Counted from the stretch's first letter, positions 16,319 to 26,227 are shown. The stretch: 64,000 nt of DNA from Gemmatimonadota bacterium (GCA_028877215.1 JAPPFJ010000004.1:1-64000); one strand, 5' to 3'. The notes: generated by a model not told the origin, from the letters alone. Made by a program: numbers and translations.

Positions 16319-18069
16319 CCCGAGTTGCCGTTGCCGGGCGCGGTTCCTGGGGCCGACATCCGTCGCCGCGCATTCCCCGTTTCCACCTCGTTGACCGACA
16401 GGGTCTCGCCATCCATCACCACGCCGTACTGCTCCCGCGCCTGGCTCACCGAAACTCTTCCGTTTTTTACGTCGCGCGCGACCGCCGCGGTATCACGGTC
16501 CATCGGACTCCCCCATCCGCCGCCGCCCGCCTGCCGGTGGTAGATCCGGTCGCCCGCCGACATCGACGTCGATATCATGGTCGGCAACTCTTCACGGCCG
16601 TCCCCACTATAGAGTACATTCGTCGATCCCGTCGCCGGTCTTCCGCCGTACAGGCCGTACGGAAGGTGGTCTCTTCGATCGGACCGGATCGCCAGATGCG
16701 CCTCGCCCGAGAGCAGGGTCCACTCCCGCTCGATCGCCATTCCGCCCCGAAATCGTCCGGCGCCACCGCTGTCGCAAACCAGTCCGTACCGGTCGATCCT
16801 TACCGGATATTCGCACTCCGCCTGTTCAACGGGAATGTTGCTGGCCACGTTCGCCGGATTGCAAAGGCCATCGTTGCCGTCCCGGTCCGGCCGCGCACCC
16901 CACGTCCCTGAGAGCAACTCGTAGTAGACATAGTGCGAACGGTCCTGCCGCTGGCCGCCGATGATGACGAGCGTATTGCCTCCTTCGCCCGCGGCCAGCA
17001 CCCGGTCGGGCAACAGCCCGGACAGCGCGCCGAACACCACGTCCGTCATCCGGAACCCCGTCACGCCGCGCATCGACGACGCGCCAGGCATCCGCACGTT
17101 CACGAGCGTGCCCTCGGGAGCGATGATCTCCAGCGGCCTGAACATCCCTTCCGTATTCGGAAGTTCCTCCCGCATCACGGCGCGCACGCACAGGGCAACG
17201 ACCGCCGCCGTAAAAGAGAGCGTACTGTTGACCGCCCCGCGCACCTGGGGGTCCGTCCCCGTAAAATCGGCCGTAAGCGAGTCTCCCCGAACGGTCATTG
17301 TCACCCGGATTCGCACCCGGGGGCCGCCCACGCCGTCGCTGTCCAGATAGTCCGTGAATGAATGGGATCCGTCCGGCCAGGACGCGATCTCCGAACGTAC
17401 CAGGCGTTCCGTGTAGTCGATCAGGTCCCGTGAGGCGGCCTGAAACGTATCGTGCCCGTACCGTTGGATCAGCGAATGCACCGCCCGCTCGCCGATGTGG
17501 CAGGCCGCCAGTTGCGCCCTGATGTCCCCGATCGTCATCTGGGGCACCCGCACGTTCGACCGAATCAGGGAGAAGATGGACTCGTCCGGCTCGCCCCGGC
17601 GATACAGCTTCAACCACGGAATCCGGATGCCTTCCTGAAAGATCTCCGTGTTATCGCAGGCGGAACTGCCGGGCAGGCGTCCGCCCAGGTCCAGGTGGTG
17701 CGCCGTACTCACCGCAAAGGCCACCCGCCGCCCCTTCCAGAAGATCGGCTGCACAATAAAAATATCCGGAATGTGCATCCCGCCGTCGAAGGGATCGTTC
17801 AGGATAAACACGTCGCCGGGGTCGATCTCATCGCCGAAGCGCTCGAACAGCGCGGCCATTGCATAGGGGACCGATCCCAGATGCAGCGGTATCGTCACGC
17901 CCTGCGCGATCATCTGCCCCTCCGCGTTGCACAACGACGTGGAATAGTCCAGACAGTCGCGCACAATGGTGGAATAGGCCGTGCGATACAGCGCGGCGCT
18001 CATCTCATCGGCGGCGGATGCAAGCGCGTTTTGCATGATCTCGCGCGTTATGGGGTCAATCTGCTTCAT
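16315..18069 (-). CDS. hyuB: hydantoinase B / oxoprolinase family subunit
   Basis: 584 aa, the usual HyuB length. N-terminal DPITREIMQNALASAADEMS, FILNDPFDGGMHIPD and a central GTDPQVRGAVNSTLSFTAAVV are family hallmarks, and the end has a Gly-rich QAGGGGWGSPMDRD. With HyuA it forms an ATP-dependent N-methylhydantoinase, 5-oxoprolinase or acetone-carboxylase-like enzyme in the cytoplasm; the substrate cannot be read from sequence. It lies 33 bp downstream of hyuA in one operon. An ATG four codons upstream (18081) is possible. Confidence 0.9.
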   Translation of the reverse strand: MKQIDPITREIMQNALASAADEMSAALYRTAYSTIVRDCLDYSTSLCNAEGQMIAQGVTIPLHLGSVPYAMAALFERFGDEIDPGDVFILNDPFDGGMHIPDIFIVQPIFWKGRRVAFAVSTAHHLDLGGRLPGSSACDNTEIFQEGIRIPWLKLYRRGEPDESIFSLIRSNVRVPQMTIGDIRAQLAACHIGERAVHSLIQRYGHDTFQAASRDLIDYTERLVRSEIASWPDGSHSFTDYLDSDGVGGPRVRIRVTMTVRGDSLTADFTGTDPQVRGAVNSTLSFTAAVVALCVRAVMREELPNTEGMFRPLEIIAPEGTLVNVRMPGASSMRGVTGFRMTDVVFGALSGLLPDRVLAAGEGGNTLVIIGGQRQDRSHYVYYELLSGTWGARPDRDGNDGLCNPANVASNIPVEQAECEYPVRIDRYGLVCDSGGAGRFRGGMAIEREWTLLSGEAHLAIRSDRRDHLPYGLYGGRPATGSTNVLYSGDGREELPTMISTSMSAGDRIYHRQAGGGGWGSPMDRDTAAVARDVKNGRVSVSQAREQYGVVMDGETLSVNEVETGNARRRMSAPGTAPGNGNSG

Positions 18070-18102
18070 CGTTCTCTGCATCTCCTCTGCCGCGGGGCAT
18101 TT

Positions 18103-20196
18103 CTACGACCCTGTCCTGTCCAGAACCACGAAGTCCTGCCGGTCCCGATTTACGCGGATCCCCGGCGGCACCACGATCGTGGAATCGTATTCGTCGATCA
18201 ACAGGGGACCAGGCCGGGGCGCGGTCAGCTCCGTGCGGTCGATAACAGGTGTCTCCACCGTGCCCCGCTTCTTTCCAAAGTACGCCGGACGCGAGGGCAA
18301 CTTTCGCACGTGCCGCCGGTCAGCGCGCATTCGCCCCCCCGTTTTGCGGTGACCGGCGCTGCCGATCAGGCGGACGGCAACCACCTCAACCGGATTATCG
18401 GGGTCCGACGTATGCCCGTAAAGCTGCCGGTGCTCGCGTTCAAACGCTCGACGCAAGCTCTCGATCGTAGCCTCCGACGCCGGCGACTCGGGCATTGGGA
18501 TCCGGATTTCCGATGCCTGGCCTCTGAAGCGCACGTCGACACTTTGGGCAAACACTACCCTTTCAGCCGAATAACCCTCCGCCCGGAACCGGGAGAGCAT
18601 CTTTCGTTTCAGGTCCGACTGGATGCCGCCCAATTTTTCCGCGCTCAGTCCGTCGCCGGAAAGCAGACAACTGTAGACTTCGTGATGTTCTACGCCGGAG
18701 AACAGAAGCCCAAGCGCGCTGAACAACCCGGGCAACGGAGGGACGATGACTCTGGGGCTCAGAAGTTCGCCGGCCAGCCCCGCGGCGTGAATCGGACCGG
18801 AACCTCCGAATGCGATCAGGGAGAACGACCTGGGATCACGGCCCCGCTCCGTGGAGACGGACCGGAGCGCCCGCATGCACCGGGCATTTGCGATCCGGTG
18901 TATGCCCTCGGCCGCTTCGAGCAGATCCAGGCCCAGAGGGGCCGCGATCCGGTCGTGGACGATCCTTCTCGCGGCCTCCGGGTCGACGGAGACCTCTCCG
19001 TCCGCCAGTTCCCCCGGCCGGATATACCCCAGCACGACATTGGCGTCCGTAACGGTGGGCTCGTTTCCTCCCCGGCCGTAACAGGCGGGACCGGGTACGG
19101 CGCCCGCGCTTCGGGGTCCGACCCGCAATCCGCCCGCCCCGTCCAGCCAGGCGATGCTGCCGCCCCCGGATCCCACCTCCGCGATGTCGATACTGGGCGC
19201 GCGAATCAATTCGCCGCCCCCGCCCACCAGCCTGTTTCCGGCGGACACGGATGCGCCGACCTCGTATTCCGGGCTGTAGGAAATCTCGCCGTCTTCGACA
19301 ATCGACGCCTTGGCCGTGGTTCCTCCCATATCGAACGTGATGAGATCGTCGATACCCAACTGCTCTCCGGCGGAACGGGCCGCGAAAACGCCGGCCGCGG
19401 GTCCGGACTCGAGAACGTACACGGGTCGGATGGCCGCGTCGGCCTCGGGGGTCAGACCCCCCGCGGATTGCATGATCAGCACGGGCGCGATAATGCCCTG
19501 ATCCGTCAGACCGTCCCGCATCGCCCTGAGATAACGCTGCATGACAGGACGCACGTACGCATTCAGCACGGTGGTCGCGGTACGCTCGTACTCCCGGCGT
19601 TCAGGCAGAATCTCGGTCGAAAGGGATACAGGCAAGTCCGGAAACGCGCCCTGGAGGAACTCGCCGATCGCGTGTTCGTGGCGTGGGTATGCGTAGGAGT
19701 GAAGCGTGCAGACCGCGATCGACTCGACCTGCTCCCGTTCCAATACGTCCTTGACCGCCTCGAGGTCCGCAAAGTCCAGCGGCGCCAGCACGTCGCCGGC
19801 GGCGGCGATGCGCTCCTTCACTTCCAGCCTCAGATGCCGCTCAACAATGGGTTCGGGCTTGTCGAAGAACAGATCGTACATCTGCGGCGCCCTGACGCGC
19901 CGCAATTCCAGTACGTCTCGAAATCCGCGCGTCGTGATCAGCGCGGTCCTGGCGCCCCGGCGTTCGAGGACGGCGTTGGTCGCCACGGTGGTCCCATGCG
20001 AGACGTCTCCGATCGATTCGCCGGTTACGCCGGTCTCCCGCAGCAGACGGCCAATGGCATCCAGTACAGCACGCTCGAAATCGGGCGGTGTAGAGGGTAT
20101 TTTATGCGTCCATATTTTCCCCTCGCCGTCCATGAGGATGACGTCCGTGAACGTTCCGCCGACGTCAGCGCCGATTCGAAACGATGGTTCATTCAT
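18103..20196 (-). CDS. hyuA: hydantoinase A / oxoprolinase family subunit
   Basis: 697 aa. It has the ASKHA ATPase fold: phosphate-1 loop GADVGGTFTDVILMDGEG at the N-terminus, DVSHGTTVATNAVLERRGA, and phosphate-2 motif DLITFDMGGTTAKASIVEDG in the middle. FSLIAFGGSGPIHAAGLAGEL is the adenosine region. The C-terminal third has GHTSDPDNPVEVVAVRL. It couples ATP hydrolysis to ring opening or carboxylation together with HyuB. Its ATG overlaps the stop of the CocE-type gene as ATGA, so translation is coupled. Confidence 0.92.
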   Translation of the reverse strand: MNEPSFRIGADVGGTFTDVILMDGEGKIWTHKIPSTPPDFERAVLDAIGRLLRETGVTGESIGDVSHGTTVATNAVLERRGARTALITTRGFRDVLELRRVRAPQMYDLFFDKPEPIVERHLRLEVKERIAAAGDVLAPLDFADLEAVKDVLEREQVESIAVCTLHSYAYPRHEHAIGEFLQGAFPDLPVSLSTEILPERREYERTATTVLNAYVRPVMQRYLRAMRDGLTDQGIIAPVLIMQSAGGLTPEADAAIRPVYVLESGPAAGVFAARSAGEQLGIDDLITFDMGGTTAKASIVEDGEISYSPEYEVGASVSAGNRLVGGGGELIRAPSIDIAEVGSGGGSIAWLDGAGGLRVGPRSAGAVPGPACYGRGGNEPTVTDANVVLGYIRPGELADGEVSVDPEAARRIVHDRIAAPLGLDLLEAAEGIHRIANARCMRALRSVSTERGRDPRSFSLIAFGGSGPIHAAGLAGELLSPRVIVPPLPGLFSALGLLFSGVEHHEVYSCLLSGDGLSAEKLGGIQSDLKRKMLSRFRAEGYSAERVVFAQSVDVRFRGQASEIRIPMPESPASEATIESLRRAFEREHRQLYGHTSDPDNPVEVVAVRLIGSAGHRKTGGRMRADRRHVRKLPSRPAYFGKKRGTVETPVIDRTELTAPRPGPLLIDEYDSTIVVPPGIRVNRDRQDFVVLDRTGS

Positions 20197-21860
20197 TCGG
20201 GAATCACCGGCAAACGCAGATATGAAGCATATTGCCCGCTGTGGTAAACCGTCTGGCGGGCGACCTTAATTTCATCGTCCAGACCGGGGGTATTTCCCGT
20301 ATTCAGATTCCGGTCGAAACGGGGGAAGTTGCTGCTGGAGACCTCCAGTCTGATCCGATGGCCGGCTTTGAATACGTTGCTGGTCTCCCAGAGTACGATC
20401 CGGTATTCAACGACCGCGCCAGGTGAAATCAGACTCGGCCTCCGAAAGGATTCGCGGAATCGCGCCCGCACGATGCCCTCCGTTATGTGGATCGCCCTGC
20501 CATCGGGATGCACGTCGACCAGAGTCGCCGTAAAGTCCGTATCCCGCGCATCCGATGCGGCAAACAGCGTGAGTGCCACCGGGCCTGTTACCTCCACGTT
20601 TGACACCAGTGTTTCCGTCGTGTATACCAGCACGTCTTCACGGCATTGCACACCCCGCCTGTCGCGGGGACCCGTGTTGGCGAGTGACAGACTCTGCCCG
20701 CCCACCGTGGGTACCGGATCCCCGGGATCGTAGTCGAAGCGGTCCGCGGGCTCGTCTCCCGGCGCCTCGAAGCTGAGTTCACCGTCGCCCCAACGCGAAT
20801 TGGCGCGGCCACCGCTGTGAAGATAGTACGCCGTGTAATTCGTTCGCGCCAGCGGCCACTCGTTTTCCCATCGCCACGCGTTCCTGCCCATCACGAAAAT
20901 CCGGATGGCCGGTTCCTTGTCGATTCCCGTATCGATCCCGCGCAGCCGCTTGTCGTACCAGCGCAGATGTTCACCAGGAATATCCACCGCCGCGTTCGAT
21001 CCGAAGTCGATGTCTCCGAACGGCTCGGCGCTCCCGATCTGCGAGTGCGTCCAGGGCCCGACCATCAGACGGGTCAGTCGCCGGGTACGGGCGTCTCCGG
21101 CTGCCGTGCGCCAGCCGCGAAAACACTTGAAACCCTCGTGGACCAGATTATCGTACCATCCCGACACGAAATAGGCCGGCGTATTCACTTCACCGTACCG
21201 GCCCTTCATGCTGTACGAGGACCAGAACGCGTCGAATTCGTTGTGCCGGACCATCTCCCTGAAGAACGGTCGGTCCGCGATGCCGTCCATCGCCGAGACC
21301 AGCGGCAGCCGGCGGTAGATCCGGTCCCAGTTCAGCAGGTCCCGCGGCGCGTGCTGTCTGGTCCGTCCGCCCAGCCAGATCCAGTTCATCGCATTCTGCA
21401 GCTGGAGCACGCCGTTGTAGCGCAGGTGCCCGTAGTTGTCCTCCTGGTTCGCAATGGGCATCAGACCCTTCACGAAGGGACTCCGGAACGGGGCCGGCAG
21501 GATCTGGGTGAAACCCGGATAGGAGATCCCGAACATGCCGATGTTCCCGTCGCACCACGCCTGCGCCCCGATCCATTGCTGCGTGTCGTATCCATCCTGC
21601 GCCTCGTCCACGTATGCCCGCCACTCGCCCTCGGACTCGTAGCGCCCGCGGCTGTCCACCATCACAGCCGCGTATCCCGACGCGGCGAAACGCACGGCCC
21701 ATTCCACGTACCTGGGGTGTTGTGTGCTGTACGGCGACCTGATCAGCAGTACGGGAAACCGCTCTCCGTGCGGCGGGAGGTATGCCGCGCCGTAGAGGTT
21801 AACCCCGTCTCTCATCGGGATTTTCAGATCCAGTTGAATTCGAATACCTGCGTCCTGCAT
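20193..21860 (-). CDS. CocE/NonD-type (X-Pro dipeptidyl-peptidase S15) hydrolase
   Basis: 555 aa from the ATG at 21860. It is an alpha/beta-hydrolase with the nucleophile elbow GMFGISYPGF (Ser at about residue 121), oxyanion-side LLIRSPYST and VMVDSRGRYESEGEW. The C-terminal jelly-roll ends SSNFPRFDRNLNTGN, typical of the S15/CocE C-terminal domain. Relatives cleave esters or amides such as cocaine, acylated antibiotics and X-Pro peptides. No signal peptide. It sits between the dimethylformamidase-like gene and hyuA in one operon and overlaps hyuA by four bases. Confidence 0.88.
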   Translation of the reverse strand: MQDAGIRIQLDLKIPMRDGVNLYGAAYLPPHGERFPVLLIRSPYSTQHPRYVEWAVRFAASGYAAVMVDSRGRYESEGEWRAYVDEAQDGYDTQQWIGAQAWCDGNIGMFGISYPGFTQILPAPFRSPFVKGLMPIANQEDNYGHLRYNGVLQLQNAMNWIWLGGRTRQHAPRDLLNWDRIYRRLPLVSAMDGIADRPFFREMVRHNEFDAFWSSYSMKGRYGEVNTPAYFVSGWYDNLVHEGFKCFRGWRTAAGDARTRRLTRLMVGPWTHSQIGSAEPFGDIDFGSNAAVDIPGEHLRWYDKRLRGIDTGIDKEPAIRIFVMGRNAWRWENEWPLARTNYTAYYLHSGGRANSRWGDGELSFEAPGDEPADRFDYDPGDPVPTVGGQSLSLANTGPRDRRGVQCREDVLVYTTETLVSNVEVTGPVALTLFAASDARDTDFTATLVDVHPDGRAIHITEGIVRARFRESFRRPSLISPGAVVEYRIVLWETSNVFKAGHRIRLEVSSSNFPRFDRNLNTGNTPGLDDEIKVARQTVYHSGQYASYLRLPVIPE

Positions 21861-21920
21861 TGGAAGTGCCCCAAATGATGATTTCAGGAGCGATCCGGCG
21901 GGAGTTCCGATCAAGCGGCG

Positions 21921-23291
21921 TTACGTGGCCAGACGGTCCAGCACATTACGCGTGATCGTCGCGACCACGCTTTCATCGCGGTACAGGCCGTGGGCCCATT
22001 CGATCGTGGCGGCGTTGAAGACCGTACCCTCGAACTCAGTCTCGTTGACGGCCACGGTCCCGTAGCAGGGCGCAACGCCCTCGTTCCCCCCCTCCTTGAC
22101 CAGCCGGTGGCCCTCGGGGACCATACAATCGGCAATGGCCACGATCCGATATGCAGACGATACGCCGTCGGCGCCCGTGTAATGCGGCCGACCGTTCTCG
22201 AATTTCAGGTCCGCCGCGTCCGCCTCGACGCCGACGATCGAGTCCTCCCGTCCGAATTCGTCTCCCTCGGCCAGTCCTGTACCTTCGAACACCCAGTGGT
22301 CCGGATCGCACACGCGATAGTAGCCCCAATCTTCGGTCGTTGGCGCCAGAAACACATTCGGATCGGGCGTCTTCGTATGGACGAACGAGGTGTAGAAGAC
22401 GCCTATTGTCCGCTGGCGCAAATCATCGATATAACTGAGAAACGACGTATCCGGACGCTCGGGCGTGGGATGATCGTGATAGTAGGGCTTCGCGCAGTAG
22501 ATCTGCCTGCCCTGGTTTCTCAATTCGATCTCCTGGCAGAAGCAGTTCCCCCCGAACAGAACGAGATTGCCGCCGTTCTGAACGAATCCGTGCAGTTGTT
22601 CGCATTCGTCCCGGCTGTTGTATTCATCGTGACAGAAGCGTACGTTCGCCCGGTAGCCGTTCAGAATATCGGGCTCCGCGTCGTGGTCGCCGTTTACACA
22701 ATAGTCGGCGTCATACCCCTCGGCATCCAGCCAGGACGTGAAGAACTGGTCCCATATATAGAAGTTGCCCAGGCATTCCATCTGCAGCGGGCGTTCGAAA
22801 CTCAACAGCTTGGCGTGCTGCCGATCGGTGGAAATGTAGTCGTAGAAGCACTTGCCGCCCACGTTGTTGTAGGCCTGGTAGGTGTTCGTGGCAACCGTCA
22901 GCAACATCGGCGATTGCGGCGACCTGGGCCGCACCACGAAAAAAATCTCCCGCAGCCCCTGTCCGGTGGGAAAGGTTGCAATATAGATCCCACTCTTCCA
23001 GTTCTCCGGAACGACGAAGGACACCGCCGGCGCCCACCCGTATCCATCCTGATAGCCCAGCTCCGGGACCTCCTGAAGCGTACCGCGCAGGCCCTCGATC
23101 GTCTTGACCAGTTCCCGTCTGGCGCCTTCACGGAAGATGAAGATTTCGTAATAGGACCTGGAGTTCGAAATGTGAAACGTGATCTCCTCGCCAGGCTTCA
23201 CGCTCTGGAGATCGGCATAGCCGCCCTCCATCAACTTCCAGTTGATCGTCGCGTCCCACTCATGATGGGCCCAGATGTGTTCTCTCTTCAT
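21921..23291 (-). CDS. N,N-dimethylformamidase large-subunit-like protein
   Basis: 456 aa, resembling the C-terminal part of the DMFase beta subunit (amidase of tandem beta-sandwich plus Rossmann-like core). Recognisable sections are LLTVATNTYQAYNNVGGKCFYDY, DYCVNGDHDAEPDILNGY and LHGFVQNGGNLVLFGGNCFC. The last resembles glutamine-amidotransferase-like folds. The N-terminus has a beta-sandwich with SVKPGEEITFHISNSRSYYE. It starts the DMFase-CocE-hyuA-hyuB operon. Its real substrate is unknown; an amide is the natural guess. No small subunit gene is seen nearby. Confidence 0.8.
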   Translation of the reverse strand: MKREHIWAHHEWDATINWKLMEGGYADLQSVKPGEEITFHISNSRSYYEIFIFREGARRELVKTIEGLRGTLQEVPELGYQDGYGWAPAVSFVVPENWKSGIYIATFPTGQGLREIFFVVRPRSPQSPMLLTVATNTYQAYNNVGGKCFYDYISTDRQHAKLLSFERPLQMECLGNFYIWDQFFTSWLDAEGYDADYCVNGDHDAEPDILNGYRANVRFCHDEYNSRDECEQLHGFVQNGGNLVLFGGNCFCQEIELRNQGRQIYCAKPYYHDHPTPERPDTSFLSYIDDLRQRTIGVFYTSFVHTKTPDPNVFLAPTTEDWGYYRVCDPDHWVFEGTGLAEGDEFGREDSIVGVEADAADLKFENGRPHYTGADGVSSAYRIVAIADCMVPEGHRLVKEGGNEGVAPCYGTVAVNETEFEGTVFNAATIEWAHGLYRDESVVATITRNVLDRLAT

Positions 23292-23335
23292 CTTTCAGGC
23301 CGCCTTTCCATATGTGGTTTGTGTACCGGAAACCC

Positions 23336-23371
23336 GCCTCGCCTGCAGAGCGACTTCATCAGCGTACTGTT
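23336..23371 (-). repeat. repeat C5: fragment of element C
   Basis: 36 bp matching, with three differences, the left end of element C (full copies at 42393 and 61301) in inverse orientation. It lies in the 159-bp gap between the divergent dimethylformamidase-like gene and isochorismatase-like gene. No other feature was identified in that gap. Confidence 0.6.
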
Positions 23372-23450
23372 GTCCTTGACACCGGTGTTCATTCCTGGCC
23401 ATATTGCATTTGGAAAATGGCTCGGAAACAGACAAGCTGAAAGGTCCCGT

Positions 23451-24236
23451 ATGAAGACCATCCGACTGGACGTCCGTTACTATCACCTCACACGGAGAGC
23501 GAGCGTAACCGAAGGTGAATTCCACCTCCGGACCCTGCGGCGCGACTATCCGGCGGACAGGATCGCGCTGGTACTCGTCGACGTGTGGAGCGAACACTAT
23601 GTAAGCACGCACCTGCAGCGCGGGAGAGAGATCACCCTCGAACGCATCATTCCCGTTGCCGAAGCGTTCCGGTCGGTGGGCGCCGCCGTGATCCACGCGC
23701 CCAGCCCCGAATGCGCCAAACGCTACGAGGCGTGGACCCGTTTCGCGGGCGACGAGGAAGTCTTCGGACGTTCGTCTCCTGCACCCGACGACTGGCCGCC
23801 CGCGGAATTCCGGTCAAGAACGGGGGAATACGAAGCGTGGGCGCAGCCGAAGGACCCTCACGATCAGGTCTTCGAGGACACCATCAGGAACCGCCGCATC
23901 ATTCCCGAGGTCGAACCCCGCGACGGCGACGACGTTATCGTAACCGGCGCCCAACTGCACCGCCTCCTGAAACACCGGGGCGTCCTGCACCTGTTCTACG
24001 CCGGCTTCGCCGCCAACATGTGCGTACCCTTCAGGGACTACGGGATGAGGGCGATGAAGGACCGGGGCTACGACATCATCCTCGTCCGGGACTGCACCAC
24101 GGCCATTGAAGTCGCGGATACGTCCGAAAACCTGGACCTGTCCCGTGCGGCAGTCATCGACACGGAAGTCAATATCGGATACACCGCGTCCCACAGCGAG
24201 CTGGTTGCCGCCTGCCGACGGGCATTGAAGACGTAA
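23451..24236 (+). CDS. isochorismatase-family cysteine hydrolase
   Basis: 261 aa. It is of the cysteine-hydrolase type: RIALVLVDVWSEHY supplies the catalytic Asp at about residue 43, and LFYAGFAANMCVPFRDYGMRAMKDRGYD carries the nucleophile Cys at about 188, preceded by a cis-peptide-like position. An extra insert between the two (about residues 80-150) makes it longer than the usual 180-200 aa members. Related enzymes are N-carbamoylsarcosine amidase, nicotinamidase and ureidoacrylate hydrolase. It is divergent from the amide-hydrolase operon, which fits a role in carbamoyl or amide release, by inference. Confidence 0.85.
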   Translation: MKTIRLDVRYYHLTRRASVTEGEFHLRTLRRDYPADRIALVLVDVWSEHYVSTHLQRGREITLERIIPVAEAFRSVGAAVIHAPSPECAKRYEAWTRFAGDEEVFGRSSPAPDDWPPAEFRSRTGEYEAWAQPKDPHDQVFEDTIRNRRIIPEVEPRDGDDVIVTGAQLHRLLKHRGVLHLFYAGFAANMCVPFRDYGMRAMKDRGYDIILVRDCTTAIEVADTSENLDLSRAAVIDTEVNIGYTASHSELVAACRRALKT

Positions 24237-24281
24237 ACAACCGGAAGGCGTGGGTTCTCACCAGCACGGTTGTCGGGCGAA

Positions 24282-25271
24282 TCACGACGGTCCGAGAACG
24301 AAGTTCGCGGCCCGTCGAATCACTTCCACCCCGGATCCGGGCCTGTGGGCGTTCTCGCTCAGATGACGGCGCCAGGCGCGGGCTCCCGGCATTCCGTGAA
24401 AGAGCCCCTGGATGTGCCGCGTCATGCCGACAAGCGGCATTCCCCGCCGCAGTTGGTCCTCGACATAATCGCAGAAACGGTCCAGAATCTCCCCCCTGCC
24501 GGCCACGGCGCGCGTATCACCGTAGAACATCTGGTCCATCGACGCCAGGAAATAGGGATTCTGATAGGCCTCGCGCCCGATCATGACCCCATCCACGTCT
24601 TCCAGGTGCCGGCGCACCTGATTTCGGGTTGTGACTCCTCCATTGAGGATAACCGTCAGATCCGGGAAGTCCTGTTTCAACCGATACACCACGTCGTATC
24701 GCAGGGGTGGTATCTCCCGGTTCTGTTTCGGACTCAACCCCCGAAGCCAGGCCTTTCTGGCGTGAATGACGAAGACCCGGCATCCGCCGTCGGAAACGGT
24801 CCGCACGAAACAGACCAGGTCCTCGTAGGAATCCCGGTCATCGATTCCGATCCTCGTTTTCACGGTGACCGGAATTTCAACGACCTTGCGCATCGCCTCC
24901 ACGCAGCGGGCAACCCGTTCCGGCTCCGCCATGAGGCACGCGCCGAATCGACCGGCCTGCACCCGGCCGCTGGGGCAGCCCACGTTCAGGTTGATTTCGT
25001 CGTATCCGAATTCCGCGCCGATCCGCGCGCAGCGCGCCAACGCCTCCGGATCGCTGCCGCCCAGCTGAAGCGCCACCGGATGCTCACGGCGATGGTACGT
25101 CAGAAGTTGCTCTCGCGGACCGCGGAGGACGGCGTCCACGGCAATCATCTCTGTATAAAGCAGGATGTGCCGGGAGAACAGCCTCAGGAAATACCTTTCG
25201 TGCCTATCCGTCCAGTCCATCATCGGTGCAACCGACAGGCGTCTGTCGAGCGTCACTTCCACCGGCAACAT
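24282..25271 (-). CDS. dusA: tRNA-dihydrouridine synthase, DusA type
   Basis: 329 aa. FMN-dependent reduction of uridine in the tRNA D-loop. RLSVAPMMDWTDRHERYFLR at the N-terminus, YTEMI, INLNVGCPSGRVQAGRFGA (catalytic Cys), VTVKTRIGIDDRDSYEDL, VFVIHARKAWLRGLSPKQNR and ILNGGV are DusA hallmarks. Frame-compatible starts further upstream overlap the plus-strand gene at 25346, so the ATG giving MLPVEVTLDRRLS was chosen. It is convergent with the isochorismatase-like gene. Confidence 0.92.
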   Translation of the reverse strand: MLPVEVTLDRRLSVAPMMDWTDRHERYFLRLFSRHILLYTEMIAVDAVLRGPREQLLTYHRREHPVALQLGGSDPEALARCARIGAEFGYDEINLNVGCPSGRVQAGRFGACLMAEPERVARCVEAMRKVVEIPVTVKTRIGIDDRDSYEDLVCFVRTVSDGGCRVFVIHARKAWLRGLSPKQNREIPPLRYDVVYRLKQDFPDLTVILNGGVTTRNQVRRHLEDVDGVMIGREAYQNPYFLASMDQMFYGDTRAVAGRGEILDRFCDYVEDQLRRGMPLVGMTRHIQGLFHGMPGARAWRRHLSENAHRPGSGVEVIRRAANFVLGPS

Positions 25272-25345
25272 ACTCCATGAAGACCGCGCAGACCAGGCGC
25301 CGCAGCCAACGTCGATCCACCACCAGTTCAGGGGAGAAACCGACA

Positions 25346-26203
25346 ATGCGCATTGAACGCCTTCCGAACAACCCCATTATCCGCCCGCACATGGACTCGC
25401 GGATGGGCGCCAACATCAACGGCCCCTCGCTCGTCCGGACGCCCGACTGGCTGCCCAACGCCCTCGGAAAGTACTACCTCTATTTCGGCCACCATCAGGG
25501 CGAGTACATCCGCCTAGCCTGGTCGGACCGTCTCACCGGTCCCTGGACCACCTACGAACCGGGTGTGCTGCACCTGAACGACGCCTACACGACCGGCCAT
25601 CTTGCCTCGCCGGACGTCCACGTGGACGACAGGAATCGTGAATTCAGAATGTACTATCACGGCCCCGTGCCCGGCCGGGGCCAACAGTCCAAAGTCGCGC
25701 TGTCAGCCGACGGGATACACTTTACCGCAAGACCGGAAGATCTGGGCAATTCCTATTTCAGGGTCTTCAAATGGAAAAGCGCGACGTACGCACTGGGGAT
25801 GCCCGGGATCTTCTATCGATCGCAGGATGGCCTGACGGATTTCCGCCAGGGTCCCGTGCTGTTCTCCGAAGACCAGCGCCACACCGCGCTGAAGCTGGAC
25901 GGCAACACGCTCTCGGTCTTCTATTCCAACGCCCACGACTGCCCTGAACGCATTCTGCTGTCCCGAGTCGAGTTGACGCCGGAATGGATGAACTGGCGTG
26001 CGTCGGAAGCCGAGGTCGTCCTCGAGCCGGAAACCGATTACGAAGGCGCGGATCTTCCCCTGAAGCGCTCCCGCCGCGGATGGTCACCCGAGCGGGTGCG
26101 GCAGCTTCGCGATCCGGGAATTTACCGGGAGGGCGCCGACACCTATCTCCTCTACTCCGTGGCGGGTGAATCCGGAATCGCCATTGCAAAGATAACGGAC
26201 TGA
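25346..26203 (+). CDS. GH43-like beta-propeller protein (short)
   Basis: 285 aa. Propeller motifs: PNNPIIRPHMDSRMGANINGP at the N-terminus, GKYYLYFGHHQGEYIRLAWSD, GHLASPDVHVDDRNREFRMYYHG and an end with RDPGIYREGADTYLLYSVAGE. The Asp and Glu positions resemble glycosidase superfamily blades. No export signal. It is divergent from dusA by 74 bp, with GGGGAGAAACC upstream of the ATG. Function beyond a likely sugar-related enzyme is unknown. Confidence 0.75.
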   Translation: MRIERLPNNPIIRPHMDSRMGANINGPSLVRTPDWLPNALGKYYLYFGHHQGEYIRLAWSDRLTGPWTTYEPGVLHLNDAYTTGHLASPDVHVDDRNREFRMYYHGPVPGRGQQSKVALSADGIHFTARPEDLGNSYFRVFKWKSATYALGMPGIFYRSQDGLTDFRQGPVLFSEDQRHTALKLDGNTLSVFYSNAHDCPERILLSRVELTPEWMNWRASEAEVVLEPETDYEGADLPLKRSRRGWSPERVRQLRDPGIYREGADTYLLYSVAGESGIAIAKITD

Positions 26204-26227
26204 CCGGCGGCGTGCCACGTTAAAACG

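Noticed and set aside
17452..20247. 931-codon plus-strand open frame
   Set aside because: Antisense of hyuA/hyuB; no signal, motif or ribosome-binding site.
21990..23450. Upstream part of the plus-strand frame containing the isochorismatase-like gene
   Set aside because: Antisense of the dimethylformamidase-like gene; the family's N-terminus begins at 23451.
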